Of a DNA stretch of 64,000 nt, positions 17,627 to 27,330 are shown piece after piece. The position numbers and the translations under genes are program-made. Source of the stretch: Polynucleobacter finlandensis. Lineage in GTDB: Bacteria > Pseudomonadota > Gammaproteobacteria > Burkholderiales > Burkholderiaceae. Position 1 is the stretch's first letter, and every line of letters begins with the position of its first letter. The notes beneath the pieces were generated by a model, which was given only the letters and a program-made list of their open reading frames with translations, was not told the DNA's origin and did no database searches. Location of the stretch: positions 124,001 through 188,000 of the forward strand of contig NZ_JACVPS010000003.1 in assembly GCF_018881755.1 (NCBI RefSeq). The letters are read 5' to 3'.

Positions 17627-18868
17627 ATGACTAAGCCACCGATGTTGACAGCTCAGCAGGCTATAGATCATTTACTCTCACATGCTCAGACTGTGACTGA
17701 GAGTGAAGAGGTGAAAACTCAAGCAGCGCTCGGCCGAATATTGGCAGAGAATGTGAATAGCTTGGTAGATGTGCCTCCGCTCGACAACACGGCAATGGAT
17801 GGTTACGCTGTTCGCATTGCAGATGTTCATGTTCCCGGAGCTATTCTGAGGATTGCCCAACGCATTCCCGCTGGATCCATTGGTACTCAATTAGAGCCTA
17901 GTACTGCAGCACGCATTTTTACTGGTGCACCAGTTCCATCTGGTGCTGATGCAATTGTCATGCAAGAAGACTGCACTCTTCCTGAAGGTCAGGTTGAGCA
18001 GGTGCAAATTAATGTCACTCCAGCAGTGGGGCAGTGGATTCGTCGCAAGGGCGAAGATTTAACAGCGGGTAAAACAGCCTTAGTTGCGGGAACATTTTTG
18101 CGCCCTCAAGAATTGGGCGTTGCCGCCTCAGCAGGCTTAACGCATTTGAGTGTTAAACGCCGTGTCAGAGTGGCAGCATTCTTCACGGGTGACGAGCTGG
18201 CTTTACCGGGTGAGCCTTTGAAGCCCGGTGGTATTTACAACTCCAATCGCGATACCCTGTTGGCATGTCTTAAATCTTTAGGATGCGATGCTACCGACTT
18301 AGGAATTGTTCCTGATCGCTTAGATGCAACCAGACAAGCTTTGCGTCAAGCAAGTAAAGGCCATGATTTGATCATTACCTCTGGTGGCGTATCTGTCGGC
18401 GAGGAAGATCACATTAAACCTGCTGTTACTGCAGAAGGACGTTTAGATCTTTGGCAAATCGCCATTAAACCTGGCAAACCATTGGCCTTTGGTGCGGTAC
18501 GTAAATCTGACAAGCCAGAAGATGGTGAGGCGTGGTTTATTGGTTTGCCTGGTAATCCAGTTTCAAGCTTTGTCACCTTTCTATTGTTTGTTCGCCCCTT
18601 TATCCTGAAATTACAGGGGCGTGATGTAATTGCGCCTCAGTCATACCCGATGCGAGCTGATTTTGATTGGTTAAAAGCAGATCGTCGTAATGAATTTCTG
18701 CGTGTCAAAATCAATTCTCAAGGCGGTCTTGATTTATTCCCCAATCAAAGCTCAGGCGTTCTCACTAGCGCCTCTTGGGGGGATGGTTTAGTAGATTGCC
18801 CGCCAGGAGAGGCCATTAAGGCGGGTGATATGGTCAAGTACATTCCATTTAGTGCACTTCTGAGTTAA
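17627..18868 (+). CDS. moeA: Molybdopterin molybdenumtransferase MoeA
   Basis: MoeA inserts molybdate into adenylylated molybdopterin, the last step of Moco synthesis. Motifs: VPPLDNTAMDGYAVR near residue 50, IFTGAPVPSGADAIVMQED, the MPT-binding STGDEL-like segment FFTGDELALPGEP, IITSGGVSVGEEDH and GLPGNPVSSFVTF. The length (413) is standard. It follows thrC by about 37 bases and leads a moeA-moaD-moaE group. No molybdoenzyme is encoded in the window. Confidence 0.95.
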   Translation: MTKPPMLTAQQAIDHLLSHAQTVTESEEVKTQAALGRILAENVNSLVDVPPLDNTAMDGYAVRIADVHVPGAILRIAQRIPAGSIGTQLEPSTAARIFTGAPVPSGADAIVMQEDCTLPEGQVEQVQINVTPAVGQWIRRKGEDLTAGKTALVAGTFLRPQELGVAASAGLTHLSVKRRVRVAAFFTGDELALPGEPLKPGGIYNSNRDTLLACLKSLGCDATDLGIVPDRLDATRQALRQASKGHDLIITSGGVSVGEEDHIKPAVTAEGRLDLWQIAIKPGKPLAFGAVRKSDKPEDGEAWFIGLPGNPVSSFVTFLLFVRPFILKLQGRDVIAPQSYPMRADFDWLKADRRNEFLRVKINSQGGLDLFPNQSSGVLTSASWGDGLVDCPPGEAIKAGDMVKYIPFSALLS

Positions 18869-18886
18869 TCGGACTACGATTCCCTG

Positions 18887-19144
18887 ATGAAACTCGAATT
18901 ACGATTCTTTGCATCCTTACGTGAGGCGCTTGGCGTTCCGCAAGAGAGCATCACTATTCCTGCGCAAGTAAAAACGATTGCAGACCTACGCAGCCACCTC
19001 GCTCAGCGAAGTGATGTGTGGGCAGAAGTGCTGGGGAGTAACAAAGTGATTCGTTGTGCCTTAAATCAACAAATGGTTGATGCCGGCACTCTTCTAGAAG
19101 ATGGTGCTGAAGTCGCCTTCTTTCCGCCGGTGACTGGTGGATAA
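18887..19144 (+). CDS. moaD: Molybdopterin synthase sulfur carrier subunit MoaD
   Basis: This 85-residue ubiquitin-like protein ends in the obligatory Gly-Gly (FFPPVTGG). Its C-terminus is adenylylated and thiocarboxylated and donates sulfur to precursor Z within the MoaD-MoaE synthase. It begins MKLELRFFASLREALG, typical for MoaD. The gene lies 18 bases after moeA, and its stop is followed at once by the preferred moaE ATG. Confidence 0.95.
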   Translation: MKLELRFFASLREALGVPQESITIPAQVKTIADLRSHLAQRSDVWAEVLGSNKVIRCALNQQMVDAGTLLEDGAEVAFFPPVTGG

Positions 19145-19145
19145 G

Positions 19146-19610
19146 ATGGTAAACACTTTTATTCGCATTCAGGAAGCTGATTTTGACCTCACTACGGAGA
19201 TTACGAATCTTCGTCAGGGTGATCTTCAGGTCGGCGCAGTGGTGAGTTTTTTGGGTACAGTGCGCGATATGAATGAGGGTAGTCAAGTTAAAGCGATGAC
19301 GCTAGAGCATTACCCAGGGATGACCGAGAAGGCCCTCCATGACATCATTGATCAGGCTAAAACCCGCTGGGATATTCGCAAGACTTTGGTGATTCACCGA
19401 GTTGGCCCACTTTTGCCCGAAGATCAAATCGTATTGGTGGCTGTGACAAGTGCACATCGTGGTGAAGCTTTCGCTGCATGCGAGTTCATCATGGATTACC
19501 TAAAAACCGCTGCGCCATTTTGGAAAAAAGAAGAGACGCCAGAGGGTGGGCGATGGGTGGATGCCCGCATTACAGACGAAGCTGCAATGGCTCGCTGGGA
19601 AAAGAAGTAG
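19146..19610 (+). CDS. moaE: Molybdopterin synthase catalytic subunit MoaE
   Basis: The large subunit of molybdopterin synthase converts cyclic pyranopterin monophosphate to molybdopterin using sulfur from MoaD. Motifs: VSFLGTVRDMNEG, LEHYPGMTEKAL, HRVGPLLPEDQIVLVAV, SAHRGEAFAACEFIMDYLKTAAPFWKKE; the lysines in the last block belong to the active site. I place the start at the ATG at 19146, one base after the moaD stop; a GTG at 19137 inside moaD would add three residues. It ends convergent with the DUF1345 gene, with only seven bases between them. Confidence 0.94.
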   Translation: MVNTFIRIQEADFDLTTEITNLRQGDLQVGAVVSFLGTVRDMNEGSQVKAMTLEHYPGMTEKALHDIIDQAKTRWDIRKTLVIHRVGPLLPEDQIVLVAVTSAHRGEAFAACEFIMDYLKTAAPFWKKEETPEGGRWVDARITDEAAMARWEKK

Positions 19611-19617
19611 AAAGCAT

Positions 19618-20295
19618 TTAATGCAACGCCACTACCCCTGAGATGAGGTTGATGGCCAGCGCTAGTAGTGATGCATTGAAAATAAATGCTGTCATACCCT
19701 GAATCATCACCCAAAATCGCATTCTGGAGTTCGCAATATTGACATCAGCGGTTTGGCAAGTCATGCCAATTACCATTGAAAAATACAGAAAGTCTATATA
19801 GAGTGGTTTCAGCTTTGCTGCAAAAAGCAAGGGGGCACTTTTGGTTTTTTCAAACTCTATGTAGTAGGCGTGGGCGTAGTGCAATGCAAAAGCAGTGTGC
19901 ACTACAAGCCAAGAAACGGTGTAAGTTGAAAGTACTATGGCAATCTGCCAGAAAGCATCCGTAGCAGAAAGCAATCTAACGCTAGATAGAATAATCACAA
20001 TAGCGACCAGGCTGGCTGTGGCTGCCAATATTGTGATCAGCAAAATAATGGCAGCGCCAGCGTCTTCTTTTTTGGAGAGGGTTAAGATATTTTCTTCTCT
20101 TGAAAAATACATCATCATGTAAGTCAAGAAAAGGTAAATACATCCAGAGACAACCCAAGAAATTGCCACACAAACTGGAATGGAGAGCCCGGTCGGTAGT
20201 AGAAAAAATGTCGCAATGCCAGACATGCCGATAATCAATAGACGATGGCTAGTGCTGATACGATGCCAATGTTGGGACCAGTGGTGTGAAATCAT
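19618..20295 (-). CDS. DUF1345 family integral membrane protein
   Basis: This 225-residue protein has about five or six predicted membrane helices and the conserved C-terminal stretch LYIDFLYFSMVIGMTCQTADVNI typical of DUF1345. No biochemical function is established for the family. The frame is open to 20376, but the ATG at 20295 has an AAGG ribosome-binding site and starts MISHHWSQHWHRIS; the upstream extension looks non-coding. It appears monocistronic. Confidence 0.85.
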   Translation of the reverse strand: MISHHWSQHWHRISTSHRLLIIGMSGIATFFLLPTGLSIPVCVAISWVVSGCIYLFLTYMMMYFSREENILTLSKKEDAGAAIILLITILAATASLVAIVIILSSVRLLSATDAFWQIAIVLSTYTVSWLVVHTAFALHYAHAYYIEFEKTKSAPLLFAAKLKPLYIDFLYFSMVIGMTCQTADVNIANSRMRFWVMIQGMTAFIFNASLLALAINLISGVVALH

Positions 20296-20395
20296 ATGGA
20301 CCTTAGTATGCACGCAAAACTGTAAGCTCGAACCAGGTGCTTGCCTTGCATTTATTTTGATGCAAAATGTACACAATCAAATTGAAAGAGTGGCC

Positions 20396-20503
20396 ATGCA
20401 AAAAAATCAAAAGGGCTGGATCCTAGCTATCGGATTGCTATTAATTCTGATTGCCTGTGTAGTTGCCTATGTTGGCACCATGCCCGCCGAAGCCAATCTA
20501 TAG
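20396..20503 (+). CDS. Possible 35-residue single-helix membrane peptide
   Basis: A short ORF opens with MQKNQKGW, then has one strongly hydrophobic helix (ILAIGLLLILIACVVAYVG) and ends TMPAEANL. It occupies most of the gap between the divergent DUF1345 gene and the convergent GIY-YIG gene. A purine-rich GAAAGAG lies upstream at a slightly long distance. The Lys-rich N-terminus and single helix fit an inner-membrane small protein. I recognise no family; conservation in related genomes would decide it. Confidence 0.4.
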   Translation: MQKNQKGWILAIGLLLILIACVVAYVGTMPAEANL

Positions 20504-20548
20504 TTTGTAACGAGGATGGGACTTGCTGGAGGATGTGTTATCCAAGAC

Positions 20549-20851
20549 TTAAGCCTTCTCATCCTTAAAAAATCCCAATTTCTGAACTCTTGGAAGCTTC
20601 TTTAATTTAGCTTCCGCCTTAGAGGCCTCAGATCTATCTGGATGGTCTTGCGTTGCCAAAAGGACGACTGGTCTGCGAGACCTGGTGTAGCGGGCGCCTT
20701 GCCCTGAATTATGAGCTTCCAGGCGATGTTCTAGCCGATTGGTAATACCGGCGTATAGGGTGCCATCGGAGCATTCAAGAAGGTAAACAAGCCAGGTCAA
20801 AATAGGGGTAAATCCGCTTAAAAAGGGTGATAAAGCCTTGAAATCTGCCAC
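20549..20851 (-). CDS. GIY-YIG domain nuclease-like protein
   Basis: This 100-residue protein of the UPF0213/YhbQ type has a GIY-YIG domain. The paired motifs are VYLLECSDGTLYAGITN (GIY equivalent YAGIT) and GARYTRSRRPVVLLA, followed by EASKAEAKLKKLPR. Such single-domain proteins may act in DNA repair or recombination but functions are largely uncharacterised. The start appears to be GTG at 20851, about 20 residues upstream of the domain; a later start is possible. The 5' end overlaps the putative clpB heat-shock promoter on the other strand. Confidence 0.85.
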   Translation of the reverse strand: MADFKALSPFLSGFTPILTWLVYLLECSDGTLYAGITNRLEHRLEAHNSGQGARYTRSRRPVVLLATQDHPDRSEASKAEAKLKKLPRVQKLGFFKDEKA

Positions 20852-20864
20852 ATTGCCCTTATAT
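20837..20864 (+). promoter_or_regulatory. Sigma-32-like promoter for clpB
   Basis: CTTGAAA at 20837-20843 matches the heat-shock -35 consensus exactly. After 12 bases comes CCCTTATAT at 20856-20864, close to the CCCCATNT -10. The elements lie about 40 bases before the clpB start, inside the 5' end of the opposing GIY-YIG gene. Confidence 0.6.
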
Positions 20865-20902
20865 TCTATAGATAGATATACATAGAGTAGATGGGTACAA
20901 AA

Positions 20903-23506
20903 ATGAGAATAGATAAATTAACAACTAAATTTCAAGAAGCGCTCAGCGAGGCTCAAAGCCTAGCCTTAGCCAAAGACAATCAGTACATTGAGCCAGCCCA
21001 TTTATTGCTGGCTATGTTGCGCGATTCTGATGGTGGGGCTAAGAGCTTATTAACCAGAGCTGGGGTCAATGTATCTGGCTTAGAAAAAGGCCTTGAGAAG
21101 TTGATTGGCAACTTACCTGAAGTTCAAGGCACTAGTGGCGAAGTTCAGGTTGGACGTGACTTAAGCAATTGGTTGAACTTATGTGAAAAAGAAGCGAACA
21201 AGCGTAATGACCAATTTATTGCCGGCGAACTTTTTTTGCTGGTGGCGTCTGATGACAAGGGCGAGCTAGGCAAACTTGCTCGTGAAAATGGATTAAATCG
21301 TAAATCATTAGAAGCGGCTATTGATTTAGTGCGCGGAGGAGAATCGGTGAATAGTGCGGATGCTGAAGGTCAACGTGAAGCCTTAAAAAAATACACGATC
21401 GATTTAACTGAGCGCGCTCGTATGGGTAAGCTCGACCCTGTTATTGGTCGTGATGATGAAATTCGTCGCACTATCCAGATTCTGCAACGTCGCGGCAAAA
21501 ACAATCCAGTGTTGATTGGTGAACCTGGCGTAGGTAAAACTGCCATTGTGGAAGGCTTAGCGCAGCGGATTGTGAATGGCGAAGTACCTGAGACTTTAAA
21601 AAACAAGCGCGTCTTAGTTTTGGATATGGCTTTGCTGTTGGCGGGCGCTAAGTATCGGGGTGACTTTGAAGAGCGTCTGAAGGCGGTGCTAAGTGATGTC
21701 GCCAAAGATGAGGGTCAAACTATTATCTTCATCGATGAGATTCATACGATGGTGGGTGCCGGCAAGGGCGATGGCGCAATGGATGCTGGCAATATGCTTA
21801 AGCCAGCTTTGGCCCGTGGCGAATTGCATTGCATTGGCGCGACCACTTTAGATGAATATCGTAAGTACATTGAAAAAGATGCTGCTTTAGAGCGTCGCTT
21901 CCAAAAGGTGATGGTTGAAGAGCCCAGTGTAGAGGCAACCATTGCTATCTTGCGTGGTCTGCAAGAGCGCTATGAACTGCATCATGGAATTGAAATTACC
22001 GATCCAGCGATCGTGGCTGCTGCAGAGCTATCCCATCGTTACATCACTGATCGTTTCTTGCCAGATAAGGCAATTGATTTGATTGATGAAGCGGGTTCAC
22101 GCATTCGGATGGAGATTGATTCCAAACCAGAGGTGATGGATAAGATGGAGCGCCGCTTGATTCAGTTAAAAATTGAGCGTGAAGCTGTTAAAAAAGAGAA
22201 GGACGAGGCTTCTCAAAAACGCCTTGGTCTTATCGAAGATGAAATCAAACGTCTTGGAGCTGAGTATGCTGACCTAGAAGAAATCTGGAAGGCTGAAAAG
22301 GGCGCTGTTCTGGGTGCTGCCAATATTAAGGAGGAGATCGAGAAGATCAAGACCGACATTGTGAAGCTCCAACGCGAAGGTAAATTAGAAAAAGTCGCTG
22401 AATTGCAATATGGCAAATTGCCTGAGCTTGAGGCTAAGCTGAAATCCGCTGCTGCTGCTGAAGCAAAGGGCGATAAAGACGGTGTTGTGAAACACAAGCT
22501 CCTGCGTACCCAGGTTGGCGCCGAAGAAATAGCTGAAGTAGTTTCTCGCGCGACAGGCATTCCTGTTTCTAAAATGATGCAAGGTGAGCGCGATAAATTA
22601 CTCAAGATGGAAGAGTTGCTTCATCAGCGCGTGGTTGGTCAAGAAGAGGCTATTCGTGCGGTATCAGATGCCATTCGTCGCTCACGCGCAGGCCTAGCTG
22701 AAGAAAATCGGCCTTATGGCTCATTCTTATTCCTTGGGCCTACTGGCGTTGGTAAAACTGAACTCTGCAAAGCTTTGGCTGGCTTCTTGTTTGATAGTGA
22801 AGAGCACTTAATTCGCATTGATATGAGTGAGTTCATGGAGAAGCATAGTGTTGCCCGCTTAATTGGGGCGCCTCCAGGTTATGTTGGTTACGAAGAGGGT
22901 GGCTATTTGACAGAAAAAGTACGTCGCCATCCATACAGCGTGATCTTGTTCGATGAAATCGAGAAGGCGCACCCTGATGTTTTTAACGTCTTACTGCAAG
23001 TGTTGGATGATGGTCGTTTAACGGATGGTCAAGGTCGTACTGTTGACTTCAAGAATACCGTCATTGTGATGACCAGCAACATTGGATCGCATTTGATTCA
23101 GTCAATGGCCGATAAAAAACAGTCTGAAATTAAAGAGGCTGTTTTTGGTGAGTTGAAGAATCATTTCCGTCCAGAATTCTTGAATCGTATCGACGAGATC
23201 GTAGTGTTCCACGGTCTTGATAAGGCCAATATTGCCAATATTGCAAAGATTCTTCTCAAGAACTTGTCGGATCGTCTGGCTAGAGTAGATATGCAGCTTG
23301 AGGTTAGTGATGCCGCTTTGAATAAGATTGCTGAAGTAGGTTTTGATCCAGTTTATGGAGCTAGGCCACTCAAGCGTGCTATTCAGCAGTACATTGAGAA
23401 CCCAGTTTCTAAAATGATCCTGGAAGGTACCTTCGGTCCTCAGGATGTTGTGCCCGTAGATGTGGATAAAAAAGGTGAATTTAGCTTTACCCGTCAAGTT
23501 CACTAG
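20903..23506 (+). CDS. clpB: ATP-dependent disaggregase ClpB
   Basis: ClpB is a hexameric AAA+ chaperone that with DnaK rescues aggregated proteins. All parts are present: the N-domain ([21 protein letters not shown]), NBD1 with Walker A GEPGVGKT (about residues 206-213), the coiled-coil middle domain (about 400-520, rich in Lys/Glu), NBD2 with GPTGVGKT (about 611-618), and the C-terminal domain. There is no ClpP-binding IGF loop, as expected for ClpB. I start at the ATG at 20903, matching the family N-terminus; an in-frame ATG at 20891 adds four residues. A heat-shock-like promoter precedes it. Confidence 0.96.
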   Translation: MRIDKLTTKFQEALSEAQSLALAKDNQYIEPAHLLLAMLRDSDGGAKSLLTRAGVNVSGLEKGLEKLIGNLPEVQGTSGEVQVGRDLSNWLNLCEKEANKRNDQFIAGELFLLVASDDKGELGKLARENGLNRKSLEAAIDLVRGGESVNSADAEGQREALKKYTIDLTERARMGKLDPVIGRDDEIRRTIQILQRRGKNNPVLIGEPGVGKTAIVEGLAQRIVNGEVPETLKNKRVLVLDMALLLAGAKYRGDFEERLKAVLSDVAKDEGQTIIFIDEIHTMVGAGKGDGAMDAGNMLKPALARGELHCIGATTLDEYRKYIEKDAALERRFQKVMVEEPSVEATIAILRGLQERYELHHGIEITDPAIVAAAELSHRYITDRFLPDKAIDLIDEAGSRIRMEIDSKPEVMDKMERRLIQLKIEREAVKKEKDEASQKRLGLIEDEIKRLGAEYADLEEIWKAEKGAVLGAANIKEEIEKIKTDIVKLQREGKLEKVAELQYGKLPELEAKLKSAAAAEAKGDKDGVVKHKLLRTQVGAEEIAEVVSRATGIPVSKMMQGERDKLLKMEELLHQRVVGQEEAIRAVSDAIRRSRAGLAEENRPYGSFLFLGPTGVGKTELCKALAGFLFDSEEHLIRIDMSEFMEKHSVARLIGAPPGYVGYEEGGYLTEKVRRHPYSVILFDEIEKAHPDVFNVLLQVLDDGRLTDGQGRTVDFKNTVIVMTSNIGSHLIQSMADKKQSEIKEAVFGELKNHFRPEFLNRIDEIVVFHGLDKANIANIAKILLKNLSDRLARVDMQLEVSDAALNKIAEVGFDPVYGARPLKRAIQQYIENPVSKMILEGTFGPQDVVPVDVDKKGEFSFTRQVH

Positions 23507-23523
23507 CGTCGAATAGAAAGCAA

Positions 23524-23539
23524 GCAGGAAAATTCCTGC
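23524..23539. repeat. Short inverted repeat between clpB and the MFS gene
   Basis: Arms GCAGGAA and TTCCTGC are separated by two bases, 18 bases before the MFS start. There is no following T-run, so it is not a classical terminator. It could be an operator or part of the ribosome-binding region. Confidence 0.4.
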
Positions 23540-23556
23540 GCCAGTACACTCGAGAC

Positions 23557-24789
23557 ATGACTGATGCGCAATTAAATCGGCGTGCCAGTGATGTCCGGGT
23601 GATTGCTTTGATTAGCCTGGCTCACGGTAGCTCCCATTTCTTTCATTTAATTCTGCCACCCATGTTTCCATGGTTAAAGAATGAGTTCGCCGTTAACTAT
23701 GCTGAGCTTGGTTTGCTCATGTCGATATTCTTCGTGGTTTCTTGCATCGTGCAGGCTGCATCCGGATTTTTGGTTGATAAAGTGGGGGCTCGGCCAGTGT
23801 TGTTCTCTGGCATGGGCTTATTGATTCTGGCGGCATTGATGTATTCCCAAAGCAATGGATACACCATGTTAGTTTTGGCTGCGATCGTTGCTGGGTGCGG
23901 TAACGGCATCTTTCATCCAGTTGATTACACCCTCATCAATCATAAAATTTCACCCCCAAATTTGCCTTATGCGTATTCGGTTCATGGCGTTACTGGCTAC
24001 TTAGGCTGGGCTGCTGCACCTGCTTTTATGGTGGCGATAGCGACTGTGACTGATTGGCGCATTGCCTTTGTGGCTGCCGCTGCTCTCGAAGCTCTAATTC
24101 TGTTGTTCCTTTGGATGAATCGTGGGCTGCTGCTAGATAACGCTCAAGAGCGGCATGAGGAATCCAGAAAGAGTCATGCAGCGAGCAACCCTAGTGGTGT
24201 TCCCATGACTACCTATGGATTTTTGAAATTACCAGCAGTATGGCTCTGTTGGATTTTCTTTTTGTTTAGTGTTGCTGCCACTACAGGTCTTCAATCATTT
24301 GCACCAACAGCACTTTTCCAAATCTACACGCTCGATGTCAGCACAGGAAATTACTTTTTGACTCTCATGGCTTTAGGCGGTGCAGGGGGGATGCTACTGG
24401 GTGCTTACATAGCTACCCGCTTTAAATCTCCTGAAGGCATCATCACCATCAGTTTTGTCATCAGTATTGTGATGAGTCTTTTATTGGCCACTGGTTGGGT
24501 GCCGATAGATCTTGTCGTTATCCCATTTGTTGTGATTGGCCTTGGAATTGGGGTGGCGGCCCCATCGCGTGATTTGATGATTCGCGCAGCAACCCCAGCC
24601 GGCGCATCTGGAAGAGTATATGGAATTGTTTATTCTGGAATCGATCTGGGTGCAGCGCTTGGCCCACTCATCTTTGGAATATTTATGGATGCGAATCTAC
24701 CCAAATTACTCTTTATTGGGGTGGCCTTATTTCAGCTACTCATTATCCTTACAGCATTTAAGGTTTCGAGTCAGGCTAAAGCTGCCTGA
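23557..24789 (+). CDS. MFS transporter, fosmidomycin-resistance-like
   Basis: A 12-helix major facilitator of 410 residues. The N-terminus HGSSHFFHLILPPMFPWLKNEF, the cytoplasmic loop GFLVDKVGARPVLFSG and GNGIFHPVDYTLINHK resemble the FSR branch of drug or small-molecule exporters. The substrate cannot be read from sequence. The 3' end overlaps the convergent pxpA gene by 19 bases. It follows clpB by 50 bases but probably has its own control. Confidence 0.85.
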   Translation: MTDAQLNRRASDVRVIALISLAHGSSHFFHLILPPMFPWLKNEFAVNYAELGLLMSIFFVVSCIVQAASGFLVDKVGARPVLFSGMGLLILAALMYSQSNGYTMLVLAAIVAGCGNGIFHPVDYTLINHKISPPNLPYAYSVHGVTGYLGWAAAPAFMVAIATVTDWRIAFVAAAALEALILLFLWMNRGLLLDNAQERHEESRKSHAASNPSGVPMTTYGFLKLPAVWLCWIFFLFSVAATTGLQSFAPTALFQIYTLDVSTGNYFLTLMALGGAGGMLLGAYIATRFKSPEGIITISFVISIVMSLLLATGWVPIDLVVIPFVVIGLGIGVAAPSRDLMIRAATPAGASGRVYGIVYSGIDLGAALGPLIFGIFMDANLPKLLFIGVALFQLLIILTAFKVSSQAKAA

Positions 24790-25475
24790 ATTTTTCGAGC
24801 AAATTCCACGGCGTGTGGATTGTCTCCATGAATACATAAAGTATCTGCTTGTATCTTGATGATGCTGCCATCGATCGCAGTCACCTGACCCTTTTTAGCC
24901 ATTTGCATCACCTGTTCAAGTGCCGCTGCCTCATCTTCAATCACAGCACCAGCTTGAGTGCGTGGAACCAGAAAGCCTTCTTTGGTATAGCGGCGGTCAG
25001 CAAAAACTTCTTGCCATACCGGGACCTTCAGTTCATTTGCGGCATCAACTAAGCAGCTACCAGCTAACCCGTACAAAATCACTTCCCGACCTAAATCTTT
25101 GACTGCTCGCGCAATTCCCCTAGCTAACTGAATATTTTTTGCCGCTTGGTTATAAAAAGCACCATGGGGTTTTACGTGATGGAGTTTGGTGCCAGCAGCA
25201 TTTGCAAAACCCTGCAAAGCTCCAGCTTGATATATAACGTAGTTATAAGCATCTTCTTCTGAGATCTCCATCTCGCGACGGCCAAAGCCTTCTAAGTCAG
25301 GAAAGCCAGGATGTGCACCGATCAGGACATTCTTTTGAATAGCTTGTTCAACTAACTGTTTCATGGTGGCGGGATCGCCAGCATGCCAGCCACAGGCAAT
25401 ATTGGTAGAGCTAATGTAATGAAGCAGTTCAGCGTCATTACTCATGCCTTCGCCCATGTCGCTATTAATGTCCAT
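24771..25475 (-). CDS. pxpA: 5-oxoprolinase subunit A (LamB/YcsF family)
   Basis: PxpA works with PxpB and PxpC in ATP-dependent opening of 5-oxoproline (pyroglutamate) to glutamate, removing a spontaneous damage product. The 234-residue protein has the family's DINSDMGEG start and the motifs IACGWHAGDP, IGAHPGFPDLEGFGRR, VKPHGAFYN and FADRRYTKEGFLVPR. It is slightly shorter than most homologues (about 245-255) at the C-terminus, where it runs into the convergent MFS gene. Its ATG shares a base with the stop of the upstream pxpBC gene. Confidence 0.93.
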   Translation of the reverse strand: MDINSDMGEGMSNDAELLHYISSTNIACGWHAGDPATMKQLVEQAIQKNVLIGAHPGFPDLEGFGRREMEISEEDAYNYVIYQAGALQGFANAAGTKLHHVKPHGAFYNQAAKNIQLARGIARAVKDLGREVILYGLAGSCLVDAANELKVPVWQEVFADRRYTKEGFLVPRTQAGAVIEDEAAALEQVMQMAKKGQVTAIDGSIIKIQADTLCIHGDNPHAVEFARKIQAALA

Positions 25476-27223
25476 TAAGTCCTCTTGATGCCCGTCTGAA
25501 GCAGTAATTCAATTGAGTTCATCGTTGATTCTTGCAGTTGTAAGGATTCTAAATTCAAATGATCGGCCTTTTCTAAATCAATTGGCATAAATTGAATTTG
25601 ATTGCCTGGTTTTACCTGCGCTAATTTTGCCCGATCTGCTTTGATCACTTCGGCTAAACGGGGATACCCGCCAGTCGTTTGATGTTCTGAGAGCATGACG
25701 ATCGGCTCTTGTGATGGTGGAAATTGCACCGTTCCAAAGGTAATCGCTTGGGAGGGAATGTTAGGCAATGCTTTCTTGACCTGAAAGTCACTCTCCAGTC
25801 GAATACCCATGCGGTTACTTTGATTGCTCACCTTCCATATTGTTGACCAGAAGATCTCGCGATCCTTGACAGATAAAAATGGCAGGTGAGGGCCAGGCAA
25901 GCAATAAATGGGGGTAATTTTTTGAGTGGGCAAGTAGGGAGATCGTACTTGCCACTTTGGAAAGCAGGGCAAAGCATGCGCGTGATAGAGATCTCGCAGA
26001 TAAGGGGATTCCAGGGCTGCATTTGGATGCTCTAAAAACAGGATGTCGCCTTTTTGCAATCTCTTTGGACCGATATCCGCGCTAATGTGGGAGCCGTTAC
26101 TGCCCAGAATGGTGGGTAAATTGATTCCACCACCTATCGCGAGTACACAGCGTAAGCCAGGATTGAGTGGCGAGAACTGCAGAGTCGAATCTTTGGCAAT
26201 CCAGACTGGTCGGTTGCCGGGTATCCGTTTACCGTTGACGATGCCACTACAGGTAGCACCAACCCAAGCTACGCAAGTGTCTTCGCTAAAGAGAAGGCTT
26301 GGGCCAGTCGCTGTAATCTCTAAAGCAGCCGTATGAAGTGCATTGCCAACAAGTGTATTTGCTAACTCTAGAGAGTAAAGGTCGCTAGCGCCACCAGGCC
26401 CTACTGCCCAATGAGAGAGTCCCGATCGCGGCTGATCTTGAATGGTAGTAAAAGTGCCTGACTGTTTAATTTCTATGGAGGCTTGATTTTTTTTCTGTGT
26501 ACGCAGAGGCAGGATGATTTCTGCTACTTGGTTAGATGCATCAAGCTTGTTAAATTGATCAAGACTGATTTCTTGTATATGCATCTCATCTCCCGGCATA
26601 AATAAGCCCGGTGGTTCTTTTTGGACATCAAATAATACGTTTGGAGATCGACCAATGAGATTCCAGCCTCCAGGGGTCGACCGCGGGTAGATGGCCGTTT
26701 GCAATTCCGCTATGGCGACGCTCCCTTTGGGCACCGACGGTCTTGGCGATGTAAGGCGAGGCAAACTTAACTTCGGGTTGAGGCCACTAAAGTAAGCAAA
26801 CCCAGGCATAAATCCCAGAATATCTGCCGTATAAATATTTTTCTTGTGAAGTTTGATAGTCTCCTCTACTGAGAGACCGCATGCTTGAGCAATTTGCTTG
26901 AGATCTAGAGCTAATTCAGAGTGATAGCAAACTTGTATTTGATGGGTTTGGCTTGCCACTACTTTTGCACTTCTTTGTTTTTGTAATTGAGTGCTGATTT
27001 TTTCAAGATCTTTGATGGCTTGTTCACGTACCTGTTTTGGAGTTTGGTCTCTGTAATTCAATTGAATGACTAGGGTGCTAAGTCCAGGTACGATTTCTGC
27101 TGCCCAGGCTGGTTTATTTGTAAACAGCAGTTTGCTCAAGCCGTGGATTTCTTTCAGCGGGTTCTTGGACTCCGAGAAATCAATTAATAGACTGTGATCA
27201 CCTAATGGTGTGCAATGCATCAT
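25475..27223 (-). CDS. Fused 5-oxoprolinase subunits B and C
   Basis: A single 582-residue protein combining PxpB (KipI-like, about residues 1-215) and PxpC (KipA-like, about 250-560). The B part shows GDHSLLIDF, GFMPGFAYFSGL and RSTPGGWNLIGRSP. The C part shows QDQPRSGLSHWAVGPGGASD, the biotin-carboxyltransferase-like entry, and VMLSEHQTTGGYPRLAEV near the end. In E. coli and Bacillus these are separate genes; fusion fixes their stoichiometry. It is translated ahead of pxpA with a TAATG junction, so the two form a complete PxpABC set. Confidence 0.92.
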   Translation of the reverse strand: MMHCTPLGDHSLLIDFSESKNPLKEIHGLSKLLFTNKPAWAAEIVPGLSTLVIQLNYRDQTPKQVREQAIKDLEKISTQLQKQRSAKVVASQTHQIQVCYHSELALDLKQIAQACGLSVEETIKLHKKNIYTADILGFMPGFAYFSGLNPKLSLPRLTSPRPSVPKGSVAIAELQTAIYPRSTPGGWNLIGRSPNVLFDVQKEPPGLFMPGDEMHIQEISLDQFNKLDASNQVAEIILPLRTQKKNQASIEIKQSGTFTTIQDQPRSGLSHWAVGPGGASDLYSLELANTLVGNALHTAALEITATGPSLLFSEDTCVAWVGATCSGIVNGKRIPGNRPVWIAKDSTLQFSPLNPGLRCVLAIGGGINLPTILGSNGSHISADIGPKRLQKGDILFLEHPNAALESPYLRDLYHAHALPCFPKWQVRSPYLPTQKITPIYCLPGPHLPFLSVKDREIFWSTIWKVSNQSNRMGIRLESDFQVKKALPNIPSQAITFGTVQFPPSQEPIVMLSEHQTTGGYPRLAEVIKADRAKLAQVKPGNQIQFMPIDLEKADHLNLESLQLQESTMNSIELLLQTGIKRT

Positions 27224-27330
27224 TTGCTTATCTTAAGGGTTTTCGCTAGTTAGCTATAAAAGACAATTTTTTAAGGTATAAAGGTGCTACTCATGTAGTA
27301 ATTTAAAGCCTAAAAATAAAGGGAGACAAA

